In this document: positions 1 to 9,175 of the stretch, one piece after another | How the letters are laid out: each line of letters opens with the position of its first letter | Position numbering within the stretch: position 1 is the first letter of the stretch | Origin: Pantoea sp. Ep11b | Lineage (GTDB): Bacteria > Pseudomonadota > Gammaproteobacteria > Enterobacterales > Enterobacteriaceae | DNA length: 64,000 nucleotides | Assembly: GCF_040783975.1 (NCBI RefSeq) | Contig: NZ_CP160631.1 | Coordinates: forward strand, 3,782,001 to 3,846,000 | Direction of reading: 5' to 3' | Translations under genes and position numbers: made by a program | Notes under the pieces: generated by a model | Database searches by the model: none | What the model was told of the DNA's origin: nothing | The model's input: only the letters and a program-made list of their open reading frames with translations

Positions 1-396
1 CTGCACCATCGGCCCCTCTTTACCTATCGACGCACCGCTGCCGATACTGGCTATCGACGACAGGGCGCGAAACAGCGAGGTCCGGGTAGGCACCGCATCG
101 AGCCGGGCGTTGATCACTTCCAGGTAATCGGTTTTTATCGTCTGCTGCTGTTCGAGGGCGACCGCATAACGCAGAAAAAAGCCGGCCAGCACGCCACCTG
201 CGCCCACCAGCAGCGGCCAGAAGATCCACGGCCAGAGCGCAAGGGACTCGGTAATCTCACCGCTGCGGGCAAACAGCAGATGGTTGATCAGCTCAATGAC
301 GCCGCGAAACGCCAGCGTGACCAGCGATGCCGCGCAGCCGACCGGAATGGCGATCAAGAGTGTGGTCCAGTTTAATGCGTGCTTATTTGCTTTCAC
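1..396 (-). CDS. ClcB-like chloride channel/antiporter (N-terminal part, runs off the window)
   Basis: This is the first 132 codons of an inner-membrane ClC-family chloride transporter; the rest lies beyond position 1. The chosen start is GTG at 396, with a purine-rich stretch just upstream. Two hydrophobic segments (about residues 10-35 and 52-75) are followed by a glycine-rich loop with GSGASIGKEGP at about residues 118-128. In ClC proteins this loop builds the anion site, and the Glu after the Lys corresponds to the gating glutamate. The sequence resembles E. coli ClcB more than ClcA (shared TDY(M/L)E segment), but identity is too low in this fragment to fix the symbol. It is divergent from ygjR across 145 bp. 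Confidence 0.82.
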   Translation of the reverse strand, partial: MKANKHALNWTTLLIAIPVGCAASLVTLAFRGVIELINHLLFARSGEITESLALWPWIFWPLLVGAGGVLAGFFLRYAVALEQQQTIKTDYLEVINARLDAVPTRTSLFRALSSIASIGSGASIGKEGPMVQ

Positions 397-541
397 CTGC
401 GCTCCCTGTTGCTGCCTGAAAATCGTCGCGTCCGCATAGTAGTGGAATGCAGATCGCAGGATCAATCTCTGCCCGTCCGGCACCCTTGCGCAGCGTGGAA
501 GAGATGTTACTCTGCCGTTTTACTGCTGCCGGAGAGATGAC

Positions 542-1528
542 GTGATTCGTTTTGCCATTGTGGGAACAAACTGGATTACGCGCCAGTTTATTGATGCCGC
601 TCATGAAACCGGCGCGATGACACTGCACGCGGTTTATTCACGCAGCCAGTCACAGGCCGACGCGTTTGTTGCCGATTATCCCTGCCAGCAGACCTTTACC
701 TCGCTGGACGCCCTGGCCGCCTGCCCGGAAATCGAAGCGGTCTATCTGGCCAGCCCCAATGCCCTGCACTGTCAGCAGGCGCGGCTGTTTATGTCACACG
801 GCAAGCATGTCATTTGCGAAAAGCCGCTGGCGTCGAATCTGGCAGAGGTGGAGCAGATGATCGCCTGCGCCCGTGAACATCAGGTCGTGCTATTTGAGGC
901 ATTCAAAACCGCCAGCCTGCCCAACTTCCAGCGGCTCCGGCAGGCGCTGCCGGATGTCGGTAAGCTGCGAAAAGCGCTGCTGAGTTACTGCCAGTACTCC
1001 TCACGCTATCCGCGCTATCTCAACGGTGAGCACCCGAATACCTTTGATCCGCGCTGGTCGAATGGATCCGTAATGGATATTGGCTATTACTGCCTGGCCG
1101 CGGCGGTGACGTTGTGGGGTGCGCCCGCGCGCGTGCAGGCCAGCGCAACGCTGCTGGAAAGCGGCGTGGATGCTCATGGCGTCGTGGTGCTGAGCTACGG
1201 TGAGTTCGACGTGACGATTCTGCACTCCAAGGTGAGCGACTCAAGCCTGCCCAGCGAGATTCAGGGGGAAGCGGGCGCGCTGGTGATCGAAAAGTTAGCG
1301 GAGTGCCAGCAGCTGATCTTTGCGCCGCGCGGCGGGGAGAAGAAGGTGCTGAGTGAGCCGCAACAGAGCAACACGATGTACTATGAAGCCGCCGACTTTG
1401 CCCGGCTGGTTGCGCAGCGTCAGGTGGAGCACCCTGGGCTGGCGGTGTCGCGCACCACGGCGGCGCTGCTGACGGAGATCCGCCGCCAGACCGGGGTGAT
1501 CTTCCCGGCGGATCGCGCCGCTGTGTAA
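542..1528 (+). CDS. ygjR: Gfo/Idh/MocA family oxidoreductase YgjR
   Basis: A 328-residue cytosolic NAD(P)-dependent oxidoreductase of the Gfo/Idh/MocA family. The N-terminal Rossmann fold opens with FAIVGTNWITRQF, a variant of the GxGxxA/G loop. The family motif CEKPLA at about residues 93-98 supplies the Lys of the active site, and the C-terminal alpha/beta domain contains the SNGSVMDIGYY segment. The match to E. coli YgjR as I recall it is close along the full length. The start is GTG at 542, preceded by GGAGAG. The physiological substrate is unknown. As in E. coli, alx lies next downstream, here after a long regulated leader. Confidence 0.93.
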   Translation: MIRFAIVGTNWITRQFIDAAHETGAMTLHAVYSRSQSQADAFVADYPCQQTFTSLDALAACPEIEAVYLASPNALHCQQARLFMSHGKHVICEKPLASNLAEVEQMIACAREHQVVLFEAFKTASLPNFQRLRQALPDVGKLRKALLSYCQYSSRYPRYLNGEHPNTFDPRWSNGSVMDIGYYCLAAAVTLWGAPARVQASATLLESGVDAHGVVVLSYGEFDVTILHSKVSDSSLPSEIQGEAGALVIEKLAECQQLIFAPRGGEKKVLSEPQQSNTMYYEAADFARLVAQRQVEHPGLAVSRTTAALLTEIRRQTGVIFPADRAAV

Positions 1529-1574
1529 ATATTTCTAAATATGACTGAGAACGATTGCTTCCTGAGTAGCGAAA

Positions 1575-1765
1575 CCGTAACGTACTCTCCTGCAAAGGGG
1601 AGTAACTTGTAAGCTGATTGATCGTCACTACGTTGCGAAAGCATCCGGTCATCAGGCAACCCGGAATCGATTTCTGTGTTGTAAGTGAGACCTTGCCGGA
1701 AGGCGAGGTTTGCTTACAGAAAAATAAGCGGCTGATGTCTTCTGACTTCAGCCGTTTTTTTATTT
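1575..1765 (+). promoter_or_regulatory. yybP-ykoY family riboswitch (alx leader, pH/Mn2+ responsive; SraF/PRE region)
   Basis: The leader of alx holds both conserved strands of the yybP-ykoY motif: AAAGGGGAGTA at about 1594-1604, and TGAGACCTTGCC at about 1685-1696 followed by a closing GGAAGG...GAGGTTTGC arm. A hairpin CGGCTGA (1729-1735) / TCAGCCG (1748-1754) followed directly by seven Ts gives an intrinsic terminator 28 nt before the alx ATG. Known background: in E. coli this RNA responds to alkaline pH and Mn2+ and controls alx. Inference: the same switch operates here, with the terminator hairpin as expression platform. Confidence 0.9.
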
Positions 1766-1782
1766 TAAGACAGGATACGACT

Positions 1783-2751
1783 ATGCAGACTGTGGGTACG
1801 CCTCTTCTCTGGGGCAGCTTTGCGGTTGTGGTGCTGATCATGCTGGCTATCGACCTGCTGCTGCAGGGACGCCGTGGCGCGCAGACCATGTCTTTCAAAC
1901 AGGCGGCTGTCTGGTCGCTTATCTGGGTTTCCGTCTCTCTGCTGTTCAGCGCCGCCTTCTGGTGGTATCTGGAGGGCAGCGCAGGCCGTGAGGTCGCCAA
2001 TACGCAGACGCTGGCGTTCCTGACCGGCTACGTACTGGAGAAGGCGCTGGCGGTGGATAACGTCTTCGTCTGGCTGATGCTCTTCAGCTACTTCTCGATT
2101 CCGGCCAACCTGCAGCGGCGCGTGCTGATCTACGGCGTGCTGGGTGCCATCGTGCTGCGTACCATCATGATATTTGCCGGAAGCTGGCTGGTAACGCAGT
2201 TCAGCTGGATCCTCTATGTGTTTGGTGCCTTCCTGCTGTTTACCGGCGTGAAGATGGCGCTGGCGAAAGAGGATGACAGTGCGGTGGGTGACAAACCGGT
2301 GGTGCGCTGGCTGCGCAGCCATTTACGTATGACCGACGATCTCGACGGCGAGAAGTTCTTTACCCGCAAAAACGGCGTGCTGTTTGCGACGCCGCTGCTG
2401 CTGGTGCTGATCATGGTGGAACTCAGCGACGTGATCTTTGCGGTCGACAGTATCCCGGCGATCTTTGCCGTGACGACCGACCCGTTTATCGTGCTGACGT
2501 CAAACCTGTTCGCGATTCTGGGCCTGCGTGCCATGTACTTCCTGCTGGCAAACGTGGCGGAACGCTTCTCGATGCTGAAATATGGTCTGGCGATTGTGCT
2601 GGTGTTTATCGGCTTCAAGATGCTGATTGTCGACCTCTACCATATTCCGGTCGGTATCTCACTGAGTGTGGTTGGCGTGATTCTGGCCTCAACCCTGCTG
2701 ATTAATGCCTGGGTCAACCGCAAAAGAGACCAGAAACGGATCTCACCATAA
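1783..2751 (+). CDS. alx: Alx, TerC-family membrane protein
   Basis: A 322-residue polytopic inner-membrane protein of the TerC family, about eight or nine transmembrane helices. The family's acidic membrane motifs are visible: [12 protein letters not shown] at about residues 79-90, and [17 protein letters not shown] in the second half; these Asp/Glu residues are thought to handle metal ions. E. coli Alx has been linked to Mn2+ export and cytosolic Mn control under alkaline conditions. The start at 1783 follows directly after the riboswitch; an upstream in-frame reading to 1618 runs through the riboswitch and is not coding. An intrinsic terminator follows. Confidence 0.94.
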   Translation: MQTVGTPLLWGSFAVVVLIMLAIDLLLQGRRGAQTMSFKQAAVWSLIWVSVSLLFSAAFWWYLEGSAGREVANTQTLAFLTGYVLEKALAVDNVFVWLMLFSYFSIPANLQRRVLIYGVLGAIVLRTIMIFAGSWLVTQFSWILYVFGAFLLFTGVKMALAKEDDSAVGDKPVVRWLRSHLRMTDDLDGEKFFTRKNGVLFATPLLLVLIMVELSDVIFAVDSIPAIFAVTTDPFIVLTSNLFAILGLRAMYFLLANVAERFSMLKYGLAIVLVFIGFKMLIVDLYHIPVGISLSVVGVILASTLLINAWVNRKRDQKRISP

Positions 2752-2760
2752 TTACCTGCG

Positions 2761-2785
2761 GGGGCAGCGGATGCCCCTGTTTTAT
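2761..2785 (+). terminator. Rho-independent terminator of alx
   Basis: Hairpin GGGGCA (2761-2766), 5-nt loop, TGCCCC (2772-2777), followed by TGTTTTATTTT. It lies 10 bp after the alx stop and separates alx from sstT. Confidence 0.82.
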
Positions 2786-2986
2786 TTTGCGGCGCCCTGC
2801 CGCGACATTTCATCCCTCTGTCACACTTCCACTATCCAGCATAATAAAAACCCGACCTCCGCCACAGCGACAGAATTTTCTCTTTTCTCGTCCAATCTTT
2901 TCCTTATACTCCGCCGGGCAAACCGTTTTAGCCGATGCAAAACATCGCGCCTGAAACTACATCCGCGACAAAATATAGAAAATATT

Positions 2987-4219
2987 ATGCAGAAAACTCT
3001 CTCCTCACGTCTGGGCACGCTGCTCGCCGGAAGCCTGGTGAAGCAAATCATGATTGGGCTGATCGCCGGTGTGGCGCTCGCCTGGATTTCACACGATGCC
3101 GCGCTGGCGGTGGGTCTGCTGGGTGAACTGTTTGTCAGTGCGCTGAAAGCGGTTGCGCCGGTGCTGGTTCTGATGCTGGTGATCGCCTCGATCGCCAGCC
3201 ACCAGCAGGGCCAGAAAACCAACATCCGGCCGATTATTATGCTCTACCTGCTGAGCACCTTTTTCGCGGCGATCGTTGCGGTGGCCTTCAGCCATCTGGT
3301 GCCGCAGACGCTGACGCTGGCGGTGGGCAGCACAGAGATCGTGCCGCCTTCCGGGATCACGGAAGTATTGCGCGGACTGCTGATGAGCATGGTATCGAAC
3401 CCGATTACTGCCCTGATGCAGGCTAACTATATCGGTATTCTGGTCTGGGCCGTTGGCCTGGGGCTGGCGTTCCGTCACAGCAGTGACACGACCCGCGCGG
3501 TGCTGAATGATGCTTCGGAGGCCGTCACCTGGCTGGTGCGCTGCGTCATCCGCTGCGCACCAATCGGGATTTTCGGTCTGGTGGCGTCGATTCTGGCGTC
3601 AACCGGCTTTGGCGCGCTGTGGCAATATGCCCATCTGCTGGCGCTGTTACTGGGCTGTATGCTGCTGATGGCGCTGGTGGTCAACCCGATGCTGGTGTTC
3701 TGGAAAATCCGTCGTAATCCCTATCCGCTGGTCTTTACCTGCCTGCGTGAAAGCGGCGTCACCGCCTTCTTTACCCGCAGCTCTGCCGCCAACATTCCGG
3801 TGAATATGGCGCTGGCAAAACGTCTTGGCCTGGATGAGGATACCTATTCAGTGTCGATTCCGCTGGGCGCAACCATCAGTATGGCGGGAGCCTCAATCAC
3901 CATCACCGTGCTGACGCTGGCGGCCGTGCATACGCTGGGCATCAGCATCGATGTGCCGACGGCGATTCTGCTGAGTCTGGTGGCGTCACTCTGTGCCTGT
4001 GGCGCATCCGGGGTGGCAGGTGGTTCACTGCTGCTGATCCCGGTGGCCTGCAACATGTTCGGCATCCCGAATGACCTGGCGATGCAGGTAGTCGCGGTGG
4101 GCTTTATTATCGGCGTCCTGCAGGATTCGGCGGAAACCGCGCTGAACTCCTCGACCGATATTCTGTTTACTGCCGCCGTCTGTCAGTCAGAAGCAGAGCG
4201 CGAAACCAGCCGGGCTTAA
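2987..4219 (+). CDS. sstT: Serine/threonine:Na+ symporter SstT
   Basis: A 410-residue inner-membrane transporter of the dicarboxylate/amino acid:cation symporter (DAACS) family, importing L-serine and L-threonine with Na+. Landmarks are [19 protein letters not shown], the substrate-binding [15 protein letters not shown] segment, the conserved [17 protein letters not shown] hairpin, and [15 protein letters not shown] near the C-terminus. The start at 2987 gives a protein aligning with E. coli SstT (414 residues) from its first lines; the ribosome-binding site is weak and AT-rich. Transcribed alone. It is convergent with uxaA, with a hairpin between them. Confidence 0.95.
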   Translation: MQKTLSSRLGTLLAGSLVKQIMIGLIAGVALAWISHDAALAVGLLGELFVSALKAVAPVLVLMLVIASIASHQQGQKTNIRPIIMLYLLSTFFAAIVAVAFSHLVPQTLTLAVGSTEIVPPSGITEVLRGLLMSMVSNPITALMQANYIGILVWAVGLGLAFRHSSDTTRAVLNDASEAVTWLVRCVIRCAPIGIFGLVASILASTGFGALWQYAHLLALLLGCMLLMALVVNPMLVFWKIRRNPYPLVFTCLRESGVTAFFTRSSAANIPVNMALAKRLGLDEDTYSVSIPLGATISMAGASITITVLTLAAVHTLGISIDVPTAILLSLVASLCACGASGVAGGSLLLIPVACNMFGIPNDLAMQVVAVGFIIGVLQDSAETALNSSTDILFTAAVCQSEAERETSRA

Positions 4220-4378
4220 TTTTTCAGATAGCGCAACCGCTCAAAGAGCGGGTGGCGGCGTCCGAAGAGTAAAGCGTCCCGCGCCAGGGAAGGCGCGGGC
4301 TGAGCGAGCAGGGATGCTTTAAGCGACGTTGCGATCGGCCTCCGCCACCCGCGACGGGCACAGAATTAACCGACGATG

Positions 4379-4404
4379 ATGGCAACGCCAGAGTTGCCAT
4401 TTTT
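4379..4404 (+). terminator. Intrinsic terminator of sstT
   Basis: Perfect stem ATGGCAAC (4379-4386) / GTTGCCAT (4393-4400) with a 6-nt loop, followed by TTTT. It lies only 15 bp from the uxaA stop on the other strand. Read on the minus strand there is no U-tract. A further GC-rich stem, CCCGCGCC...GGCGCGGG, lies at about 4277-4299. Confidence 0.75.
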
Positions 4405-4414
4405 GCCCGGCTAA

Positions 4415-5905
4415 TCAGAGCGTCACACCGCTTTTGAAAATCGCCAGTTCGCGGAAATCGTTCTTCTCATTGTTGGTCAGCTCACCGCTGGCAATCGCAA
4501 CGATGTGGTCGACAAAATCTTCCAGCATCGCCTCCATACTCATTCCCTCGATCAATCGGCCGGCATTAAAGTCGATCCAGTGCGGCTTCTTCTCTGCCAG
4601 CGGTGTATTGGTTGCCAGCTTCACCGTCGGTACAAAACCGCCATAGGGTGTACCGCGTCCGGTACTGAACAGCACCATGTGGCATCCGGCGCCCGCCAGC
4701 GCACTGGTGGCGACGGCATCGTTGCCCGGCGCACTCAGCAGATTCAGCCCCGGCGTTTTTAACCGCTCGCCATACTTCAGCACATCGACCACCTGGCTCT
4801 GCCCCGCTTTCTGGGTACAGCCCAGCGACTTCTCCTCCAGCGTGGTGATGCCGCCCGCCTTGTTGCCCGGTGACGGATTCTCGTAGATCGGCTGCTGGTG
4901 ATCGATAAAGTACTGTTTGAAATCGTTGATCATCGCCACCGTTTTGCGGAAGGTCGCCTCGTCGCGACAGCGGCTCATCAGAATCTGCTCTGCGCCAAAC
5001 ATCTCCGGCACTTCGGTCAGTACGGTGGTGCCGCCGTTGGCGATCATCTGATCGGAGAAACGGCCCAGCAGCGGATTAGCGGTAATGCCGGATAAGCCAT
5101 CCGAGCCGCCACACTCCAGACCAAACTTCAGCTCGCTGAGCCTGCCGGGTTCGCGACGGTCGTGGCGCATTTTCTGATAGAGCGCATGCAGGCGCTCGAC
5201 TCCGGCCTCAACTTCGTCGTCATGCTGCTGGCACACCATAAACGCCACCCGGTCGCGTTCAAACGCGCCAAGCGTGTCGCGAAACGCATCGACCTGATTG
5301 TTTTCGCAGCCCAGGCCAATCACCAGCACCGCGCCCGCATTGGGATGGCGCACCATATTCTGCAGCATCGTGCGGGTATTTTCGTGATCCTGCCCCAGCT
5401 GTGAGCAGCCAAAGGTGTGGCTGAACAGAAACACGCCGTCTGTCCCTTCTGCCTGCTGCGTCTCTTTCAGGAAGCGTTGCAGGATATGGCGCGCAATACC
5501 GTTGACGCAGCCGACGGTAGGCAGGATCCACAGCTCATTGCGGATACCGACCTCGCCGCTGGCGCGACGGTAGATCTGCACCTCGCGATCGCCCGGCTGT
5601 GGCGGCAGCGTCACAAAATCGGGCTGCCAGGCGTAGTCGTCCAGGTCGCTGAGATTGGTGCGGGCGTTCTGCGAATGGATCAGCTCTCCGGCAACGACCG
5701 GCTGAGTCGCATGGGCAATCGGCAGCCCATATTTGATAATCAGCGCATCCTGCGCGACCGGATGCAGAGCAAATTTATGCCCGCGCCCTACCGCCTGCTG
5801 CAGTACCACACTTTGTGACGGCAGCTCGACGGTGGCACCCACCTCTAAGTCACGTAACGCCACCGCGACATTGTCGCGGGGATCAATTTTAATCGCATCT
5901 TGCAT
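4415..5905 (-). CDS. uxaA: Altronate dehydratase UxaA
   Basis: A 496-residue cytosolic enzyme that dehydrates D-altronate to 2-keto-3-deoxy-D-gluconate, the last dedicated step of galacturonate breakdown. It has an N-terminal SAF domain (about residues 1-75) and a large C-terminal altronate dehydratase domain with FSHTFGCSQLGQDHENTRT, GLGCENNQ, LECGGSDGLSG and APGNDAVATSALAGAGCH. The family is Fe2+-dependent, and the conserved Cys/Glu/His residues are present. It is the last gene of uxaC-uxaB-uxaA, starting 4 bp after the uxaB stop. In E. coli, uxaA directly follows uxaC. Confidence 0.96.
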   Translation of the reverse strand: MQDAIKIDPRDNVAVALRDLEVGATVELPSQSVVLQQAVGRGHKFALHPVAQDALIIKYGLPIAHATQPVVAGELIHSQNARTNLSDLDDYAWQPDFVTLPPQPGDREVQIYRRASGEVGIRNELWILPTVGCVNGIARHILQRFLKETQQAEGTDGVFLFSHTFGCSQLGQDHENTRTMLQNMVRHPNAGAVLVIGLGCENNQVDAFRDTLGAFERDRVAFMVCQQHDDEVEAGVERLHALYQKMRHDRREPGRLSELKFGLECGGSDGLSGITANPLLGRFSDQMIANGGTTVLTEVPEMFGAEQILMSRCRDEATFRKTVAMINDFKQYFIDHQQPIYENPSPGNKAGGITTLEEKSLGCTQKAGQSQVVDVLKYGERLKTPGLNLLSAPGNDAVATSALAGAGCHMVLFSTGRGTPYGGFVPTVKLATNTPLAEKKPHWIDFNAGRLIEGMSMEAMLEDFVDHIVAIASGELTNNEKNDFRELAIFKSGVTL

Positions 5906-5909
5906 AGCG

Positions 5910-7361
5910 TTATCTCAGTTGGCTCAGCGCCTCACGCATTCCGTGGGCGACGATGTTTTGCAGGTGTTGAGTGACCTGTTCAGCCAGACCGGGCTGACAG
6001 GTTAAATCCTGGCCCCAGTGCTGCGTGTTGCCGAGCACGCCCTGCACCAGTTGCGGCAGCGAATGCGGGTCGGCCTCACAGGCTTTCCAGGCTTCAGCGT
6101 AAAAGGCCAGCCAGTGCGGCTCATCCTGCAGCGGCCACGATTTTCCGGCTGACTCGCCGCGATAGAAAGCGATCAGCGCCGCCAGTGCAAAGGTCATGTG
6201 CGTCGGCCATGTGCCGGTTTGCTGATGGGCAGCAAGCAGCGGCGTCAGCAGTCGGGTGCGGAATTTGGTCATGCCATTCAGGGCAATCGACAGCAGCGCG
6301 TGTCGAATAAAAGGATTGCGGAAGCGGCGCACGACGGCATCGGCAAACCTGTGCAGTTCCTCTGGCGGCAGATCCAGCGTCGGGATCACCTCGTGGCGCA
6401 GTAGCCGATCCACAAATCCGGCGATCGCCGGATCGGCCATCGCCTCACCAACGCTCTCAATACCAGCCTGAAACGCCACCGGCACCATCGCGGTATGCGC
6501 ACCATTAAGGATGGCGACCTTCTGTGCTTTATAAGGCGCGATATCATCCACATGCCGGACCTGCGGCGACAGCGCCGCCAGTTTCAGTTCACTGAACAGC
6601 GCCGATGGCCCCTGAATCACAAACTGGTAGTAGACTTCGCCTGCCACCAGATAGCGATCTTCATAGCCCAGCTCGCTTTGCAGCTGCTCACTCTCCGCCG
6701 GAAAACCGGTCACGATACGATCTACCAGGGTGTTGTAGAAGGCACAGTGCTGATTAACCCAGATTTTAAATTCTGATGGCAGATGCCAGAGGTCGGCGTA
6801 GCGGAGCACAAGTTCGCGCAGCGTGTCGCCGTTGTGGTCTATCAGCTCGCACGGCACCACCAGCCAGCCCCGGTCGCTGGCGCCGCTGAAGTGGGTATAG
6901 CGCGCCCAAAGCAGCTGTGTCAGTTTGCCGGGAAAACTGCCGGCAGGGGCGTCAGAGAGCCGATCCGTCTCGCTGAACGTGATCCCCGCTTCGGTGGTGT
7001 TGGAGAAGACCATACGCAGATCGGGATTGCGGGCCAGCGCCATAAACGCGTCATGCTGCTGCCAGGGCTGGATCTCGCGATTGAGGCTGCGGATCAGCCG
7101 GGTTTCGCTGATCGGCTCGCCTCGATCGTTCAGTCCCCGGATCAGCGTGGTGTAGAGACCATCCTGCTGATTCAGGCTGTCGCTGACCTCACGGTTGCGC
7201 GGCCGCACCACCACGATCCCGGCATCAACGCCCTGATGTTCATTCAGCCAGTCAATTTGCCAGTCGATAAAGGCACGCAGAAAGTTGCCTTCACCGAACT
7301 GGATGATCCGGTCGCGGTAGACCGCACCCGGAAAGTCGTGGCGGTTCAGCCTTTTCATCAT
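5910..7361 (-). CDS. uxaB: Tagaturonate reductase UxaB
   Basis: A 483-residue NAD-dependent reductase of the mannitol dehydrogenase family, converting D-tagaturonate to D-altronate. The N-terminal FGEGNFLRAFIDWQ nucleotide-binding segment and the FSNTTEAGI and LNGAHTAMVP motifs are typical, and the length equals that of E. coli UxaB. The start ATG at 7361 overlaps the uxaC stop by one base (TGATG), implying translational coupling; a second Met follows immediately. In E. coli uxaB is unlinked to uxaCA, whereas soft-rot relatives carry uxaCBA, the order seen here. Confidence 0.95.
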   Translation of the reverse strand: MMKRLNRHDFPGAVYRDRIIQFGEGNFLRAFIDWQIDWLNEHQGVDAGIVVVRPRNREVSDSLNQQDGLYTTLIRGLNDRGEPISETRLIRSLNREIQPWQQHDAFMALARNPDLRMVFSNTTEAGITFSETDRLSDAPAGSFPGKLTQLLWARYTHFSGASDRGWLVVPCELIDHNGDTLRELVLRYADLWHLPSEFKIWVNQHCAFYNTLVDRIVTGFPAESEQLQSELGYEDRYLVAGEVYYQFVIQGPSALFSELKLAALSPQVRHVDDIAPYKAQKVAILNGAHTAMVPVAFQAGIESVGEAMADPAIAGFVDRLLRHEVIPTLDLPPEELHRFADAVVRRFRNPFIRHALLSIALNGMTKFRTRLLTPLLAAHQQTGTWPTHMTFALAALIAFYRGESAGKSWPLQDEPHWLAFYAEAWKACEADPHSLPQLVQGVLGNTQHWGQDLTCQPGLAEQVTQHLQNIVAHGMREALSQLR

Positions 7362-8776
7362 CAGGCTCCCAGCTCGATGCCGAAGTAATCACGGGCATTG
7401 TCGAAGCAGATGTTGCGGACCATCTGACCTAACAGCGCCTCGTCGGCCGGTGCCTCGCCCCGCTCGACCCACTGGCCAATCATCTGGCACAGCAACCGGC
7501 GGAAATATTCGTGGCGGGTGTAGGAGAGGAAACTGCGGCTGTCGGTCAGCATTCCGACAAAGCGACTCAGCAGGCCGATCTGCGCCAGCTGCGTCATCTG
7601 ACGCTGCATGCCATCCAGCTGATCGTTAAACCACCAGGCTGAGCCGAACTGCATCTTGCCCGCCTGACCTTCGCCCTGGAAATTGCCTGCCATGGTGGCC
7701 AGCACTTCGTTATCGCGCGGATTCAGGCAGTAGAGAATGGTTTTGGGCAGCGCGTTATCCCGGTTCTGGGCACCCAGCAGGCGCGCCAGTGGCTCTGCCA
7801 GCGGCTGGTCGTTGATGGAGTCGAAGCCCACATCCGGCCCCAGCAGCTGAAACTGGCGCGGATTGGTGTTGCGCAGTGCGCCGATGTGATACTGCTGCAC
7901 CCAGCCGCGACGGGCATATTCGCTGCCCAGCCAGACCAGCACTGCGGTTTTAAACTGTGCTGTTTCCTGTGGGTCGGGCGCGGCACCGCTGCGACGACGC
8001 GCCAGAATGGCATCCAGCGTGGCGTCATCCGCCTCGGCATAACAGACCACGTCCAGCGCGTGATCCGAAATCCTGCAGCCGTGCGCGGCGAAGTGATCCA
8101 GCCGCTGATACAGTGCGCGGCGCAGATCGTCGAAGCGCTGCACACTGATGTCCGTCAGTTGCTCCAGCGATGCAATCCACGGCAGGAAGGTTTCCGCTTC
8201 AATGTTAAACGCTTTATCCGGTCGCCAGCTCGGCAGCACCCGGACGCTGAAGCTGGCATCGTCTGCCATCGCACGGTGATGCCGCAGATCGTCCAGAGGA
8301 TCATCGGTGGTGCCGACCATCTTCACGTTCATCTGCTGCATGATGCCGCGCGTGGTGAAGCTCTCCTGCGCCAGCAGCGCATTGCAGCGATCCCAGATGC
8401 TGTCAGCCGTTTTTTCTGAAAGCAGCGTATCAGTGATGCCGAAAGGCCGGCGCAGTTCGAGGTGGGTCCAGTGATAGAGCGGGTTACCAATCGTGTGGGG
8501 CACGGTGCGCGCCCAGGCATCAAATTTTTCGCGGTCGCTGGCGTCTCCGGTAATGAACGCCTCAGCCACACCGTTGGCACGCATCGCCCGCCATTTGTAG
8601 TGGTCGCCTTTCAGCCAGATATCATAGAGATTGGCGAAGCGATAATTTTCGGCAATCTGCTGCGGAGGTAAATGGCAGTGATAGTCGAAAATCGGCTGAT
8701 CTTTCGCATAGTCGTGATAGAGACGACGGGCGAATTCACTCTCCAGCAAAAAATCCTCGGTCATGAAACGTGACAT
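7361..8776 (-). CDS. uxaC: Uronate isomerase UxaC
   Basis: A 471-residue cytosolic isomerase interconverting D-galacturonate and D-tagaturonate (also D-glucuronate and D-fructuronate), the first intracellular step. It belongs to the amidohydrolase-like superfamily: the metal-binding DYHCHLPP motif lies at about residues 31-38, with [10 protein letters not shown] and the C-terminal [20 protein letters not shown] region. It is the first gene of the uxaCBA operon and divergent from exuT over 399 bp that contains candidate ExuR and CRP sites. Confidence 0.96.
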   Translation of the reverse strand: MSRFMTEDFLLESEFARRLYHDYAKDQPIFDYHCHLPPQQIAENYRFANLYDIWLKGDHYKWRAMRANGVAEAFITGDASDREKFDAWARTVPHTIGNPLYHWTHLELRRPFGITDTLLSEKTADSIWDRCNALLAQESFTTRGIMQQMNVKMVGTTDDPLDDLRHHRAMADDASFSVRVLPSWRPDKAFNIEAETFLPWIASLEQLTDISVQRFDDLRRALYQRLDHFAAHGCRISDHALDVVCYAEADDATLDAILARRRSGAAPDPQETAQFKTAVLVWLGSEYARRGWVQQYHIGALRNTNPRQFQLLGPDVGFDSINDQPLAEPLARLLGAQNRDNALPKTILYCLNPRDNEVLATMAGNFQGEGQAGKMQFGSAWWFNDQLDGMQRQMTQLAQIGLLSRFVGMLTDSRSFLSYTRHEYFRRLLCQMIGQWVERGEAPADEALLGQMVRNICFDNARDYFGIELGA

Positions 8777-8812
8777 ACAAGCATCCTCATCTACTGAACC
8801 ACCAATGGCTCA

Positions 8813-8829
8813 AAGTTATCATACCAATT
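8813..8829 (-). promoter_or_regulatory. Candidate ExuR operator upstream of uxaC
   Basis: Read toward uxaC the site is AATTGGTATGATAACTT. It matches the exuR-promoter site (10525-10541) at 14 of 17 positions. The core TGGT-ATG-ATAA fits the TnGTnnnACnA pattern used by FadR-type GntR regulators, with one deviation in the right half. Confidence 0.55.
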
Positions 8830-8850
8830 CTGGTGTGTTACCGATTTGTT

Positions 8851-8866
8851 TGCGATCCTGCTCACA
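8851..8866. promoter_or_regulatory. Candidate CRP-cAMP site, uxaC side
   Basis: TGCGATCCTGCTCACA matches TGTGA-N6-TCACA with a single mismatch in the left half. It lies about 75 bp upstream of the uxaC start, just beyond the candidate ExuR operator. Catabolite control of hexuronate genes is known in E. coli; binding here is inferred. Confidence 0.5.
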
Positions 8867-8973
8867 TAAACAGCGTTGCCGGGCGACCGTTATGGACGTT
8901 TTTGTCGCCGGTAGCGCGCTAAATGGCTGTCATTACGCAGGTTTCCAGTATCCCACAGTGCAGAAAGGGTTTT

Positions 8974-8989
8974 TGTGATAGCTCTCAAC
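8974..8989. promoter_or_regulatory. Candidate CRP-cAMP site, exuT side
   Basis: TGTGATAGCTCTCAAC has a perfect left half (TGTGA), 6-bp spacer and a weaker right half (TCAAC for TCACA). It lies 5 bp upstream of the exuT-side operator, an arrangement suited to an activator beside a repressor. Confidence 0.4.
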
Positions 8990-8994
8990 TTTTA

Positions 8995-9011
8995 AAGTTG
9001 TATAACAAGTT
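8995..9011 (+). promoter_or_regulatory. Candidate ExuR operator upstream of exuT
   Basis: AAGTTGTATAACAAGTT, an inverted repeat of AAGTTGT and ACAACTT (one mismatch) around ATA. It agrees with the exuR site at 15 of 17 positions and carries the GntR/FadR-type core TTGT-ATA-ACAA. Confidence 0.6.
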
Positions 9012-9175
9012 AGGCTCTCGCTCTGTCGTGAGATCGCTGACGACAGACAAATGGCAAGGTCAAAACAGGGTTGCTGTGACAGAACCTGCGGGCGTGAGCA
9101 AAACTGCATCACGAGCTGTCCCGCTCCAGATAACAACAGCGGCAAGACCGCATACAGAACTGGAAGAGGTAGAGG

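Larger units (their letters stand above)
8777..9175. promoter_or_regulatory. uxaC/exuT divergent control region
   Basis: A 399-bp region between the divergent uxaC and exuT genes with no convincing gene. It holds two candidate ExuR operators (8813-8829 and 8995-9011) and two CRP-like sites (8851-8866 and 8974-8989), one pair near each gene. A 15-bp palindrome CAACTTTTAAAGTTG (8986-9000) overlaps the exuT-side operator and could itself be a promoter or operator element. Start sites are not assignable by eye. Confidence 0.7.

Noticed and set aside
1020..2000. A 326-codon minus-strand frame across ygjR, the riboswitch and alx
   Set aside because: It runs through a structured leader and two real genes, and its translation is Ser/Arg/Pro-rich noise.
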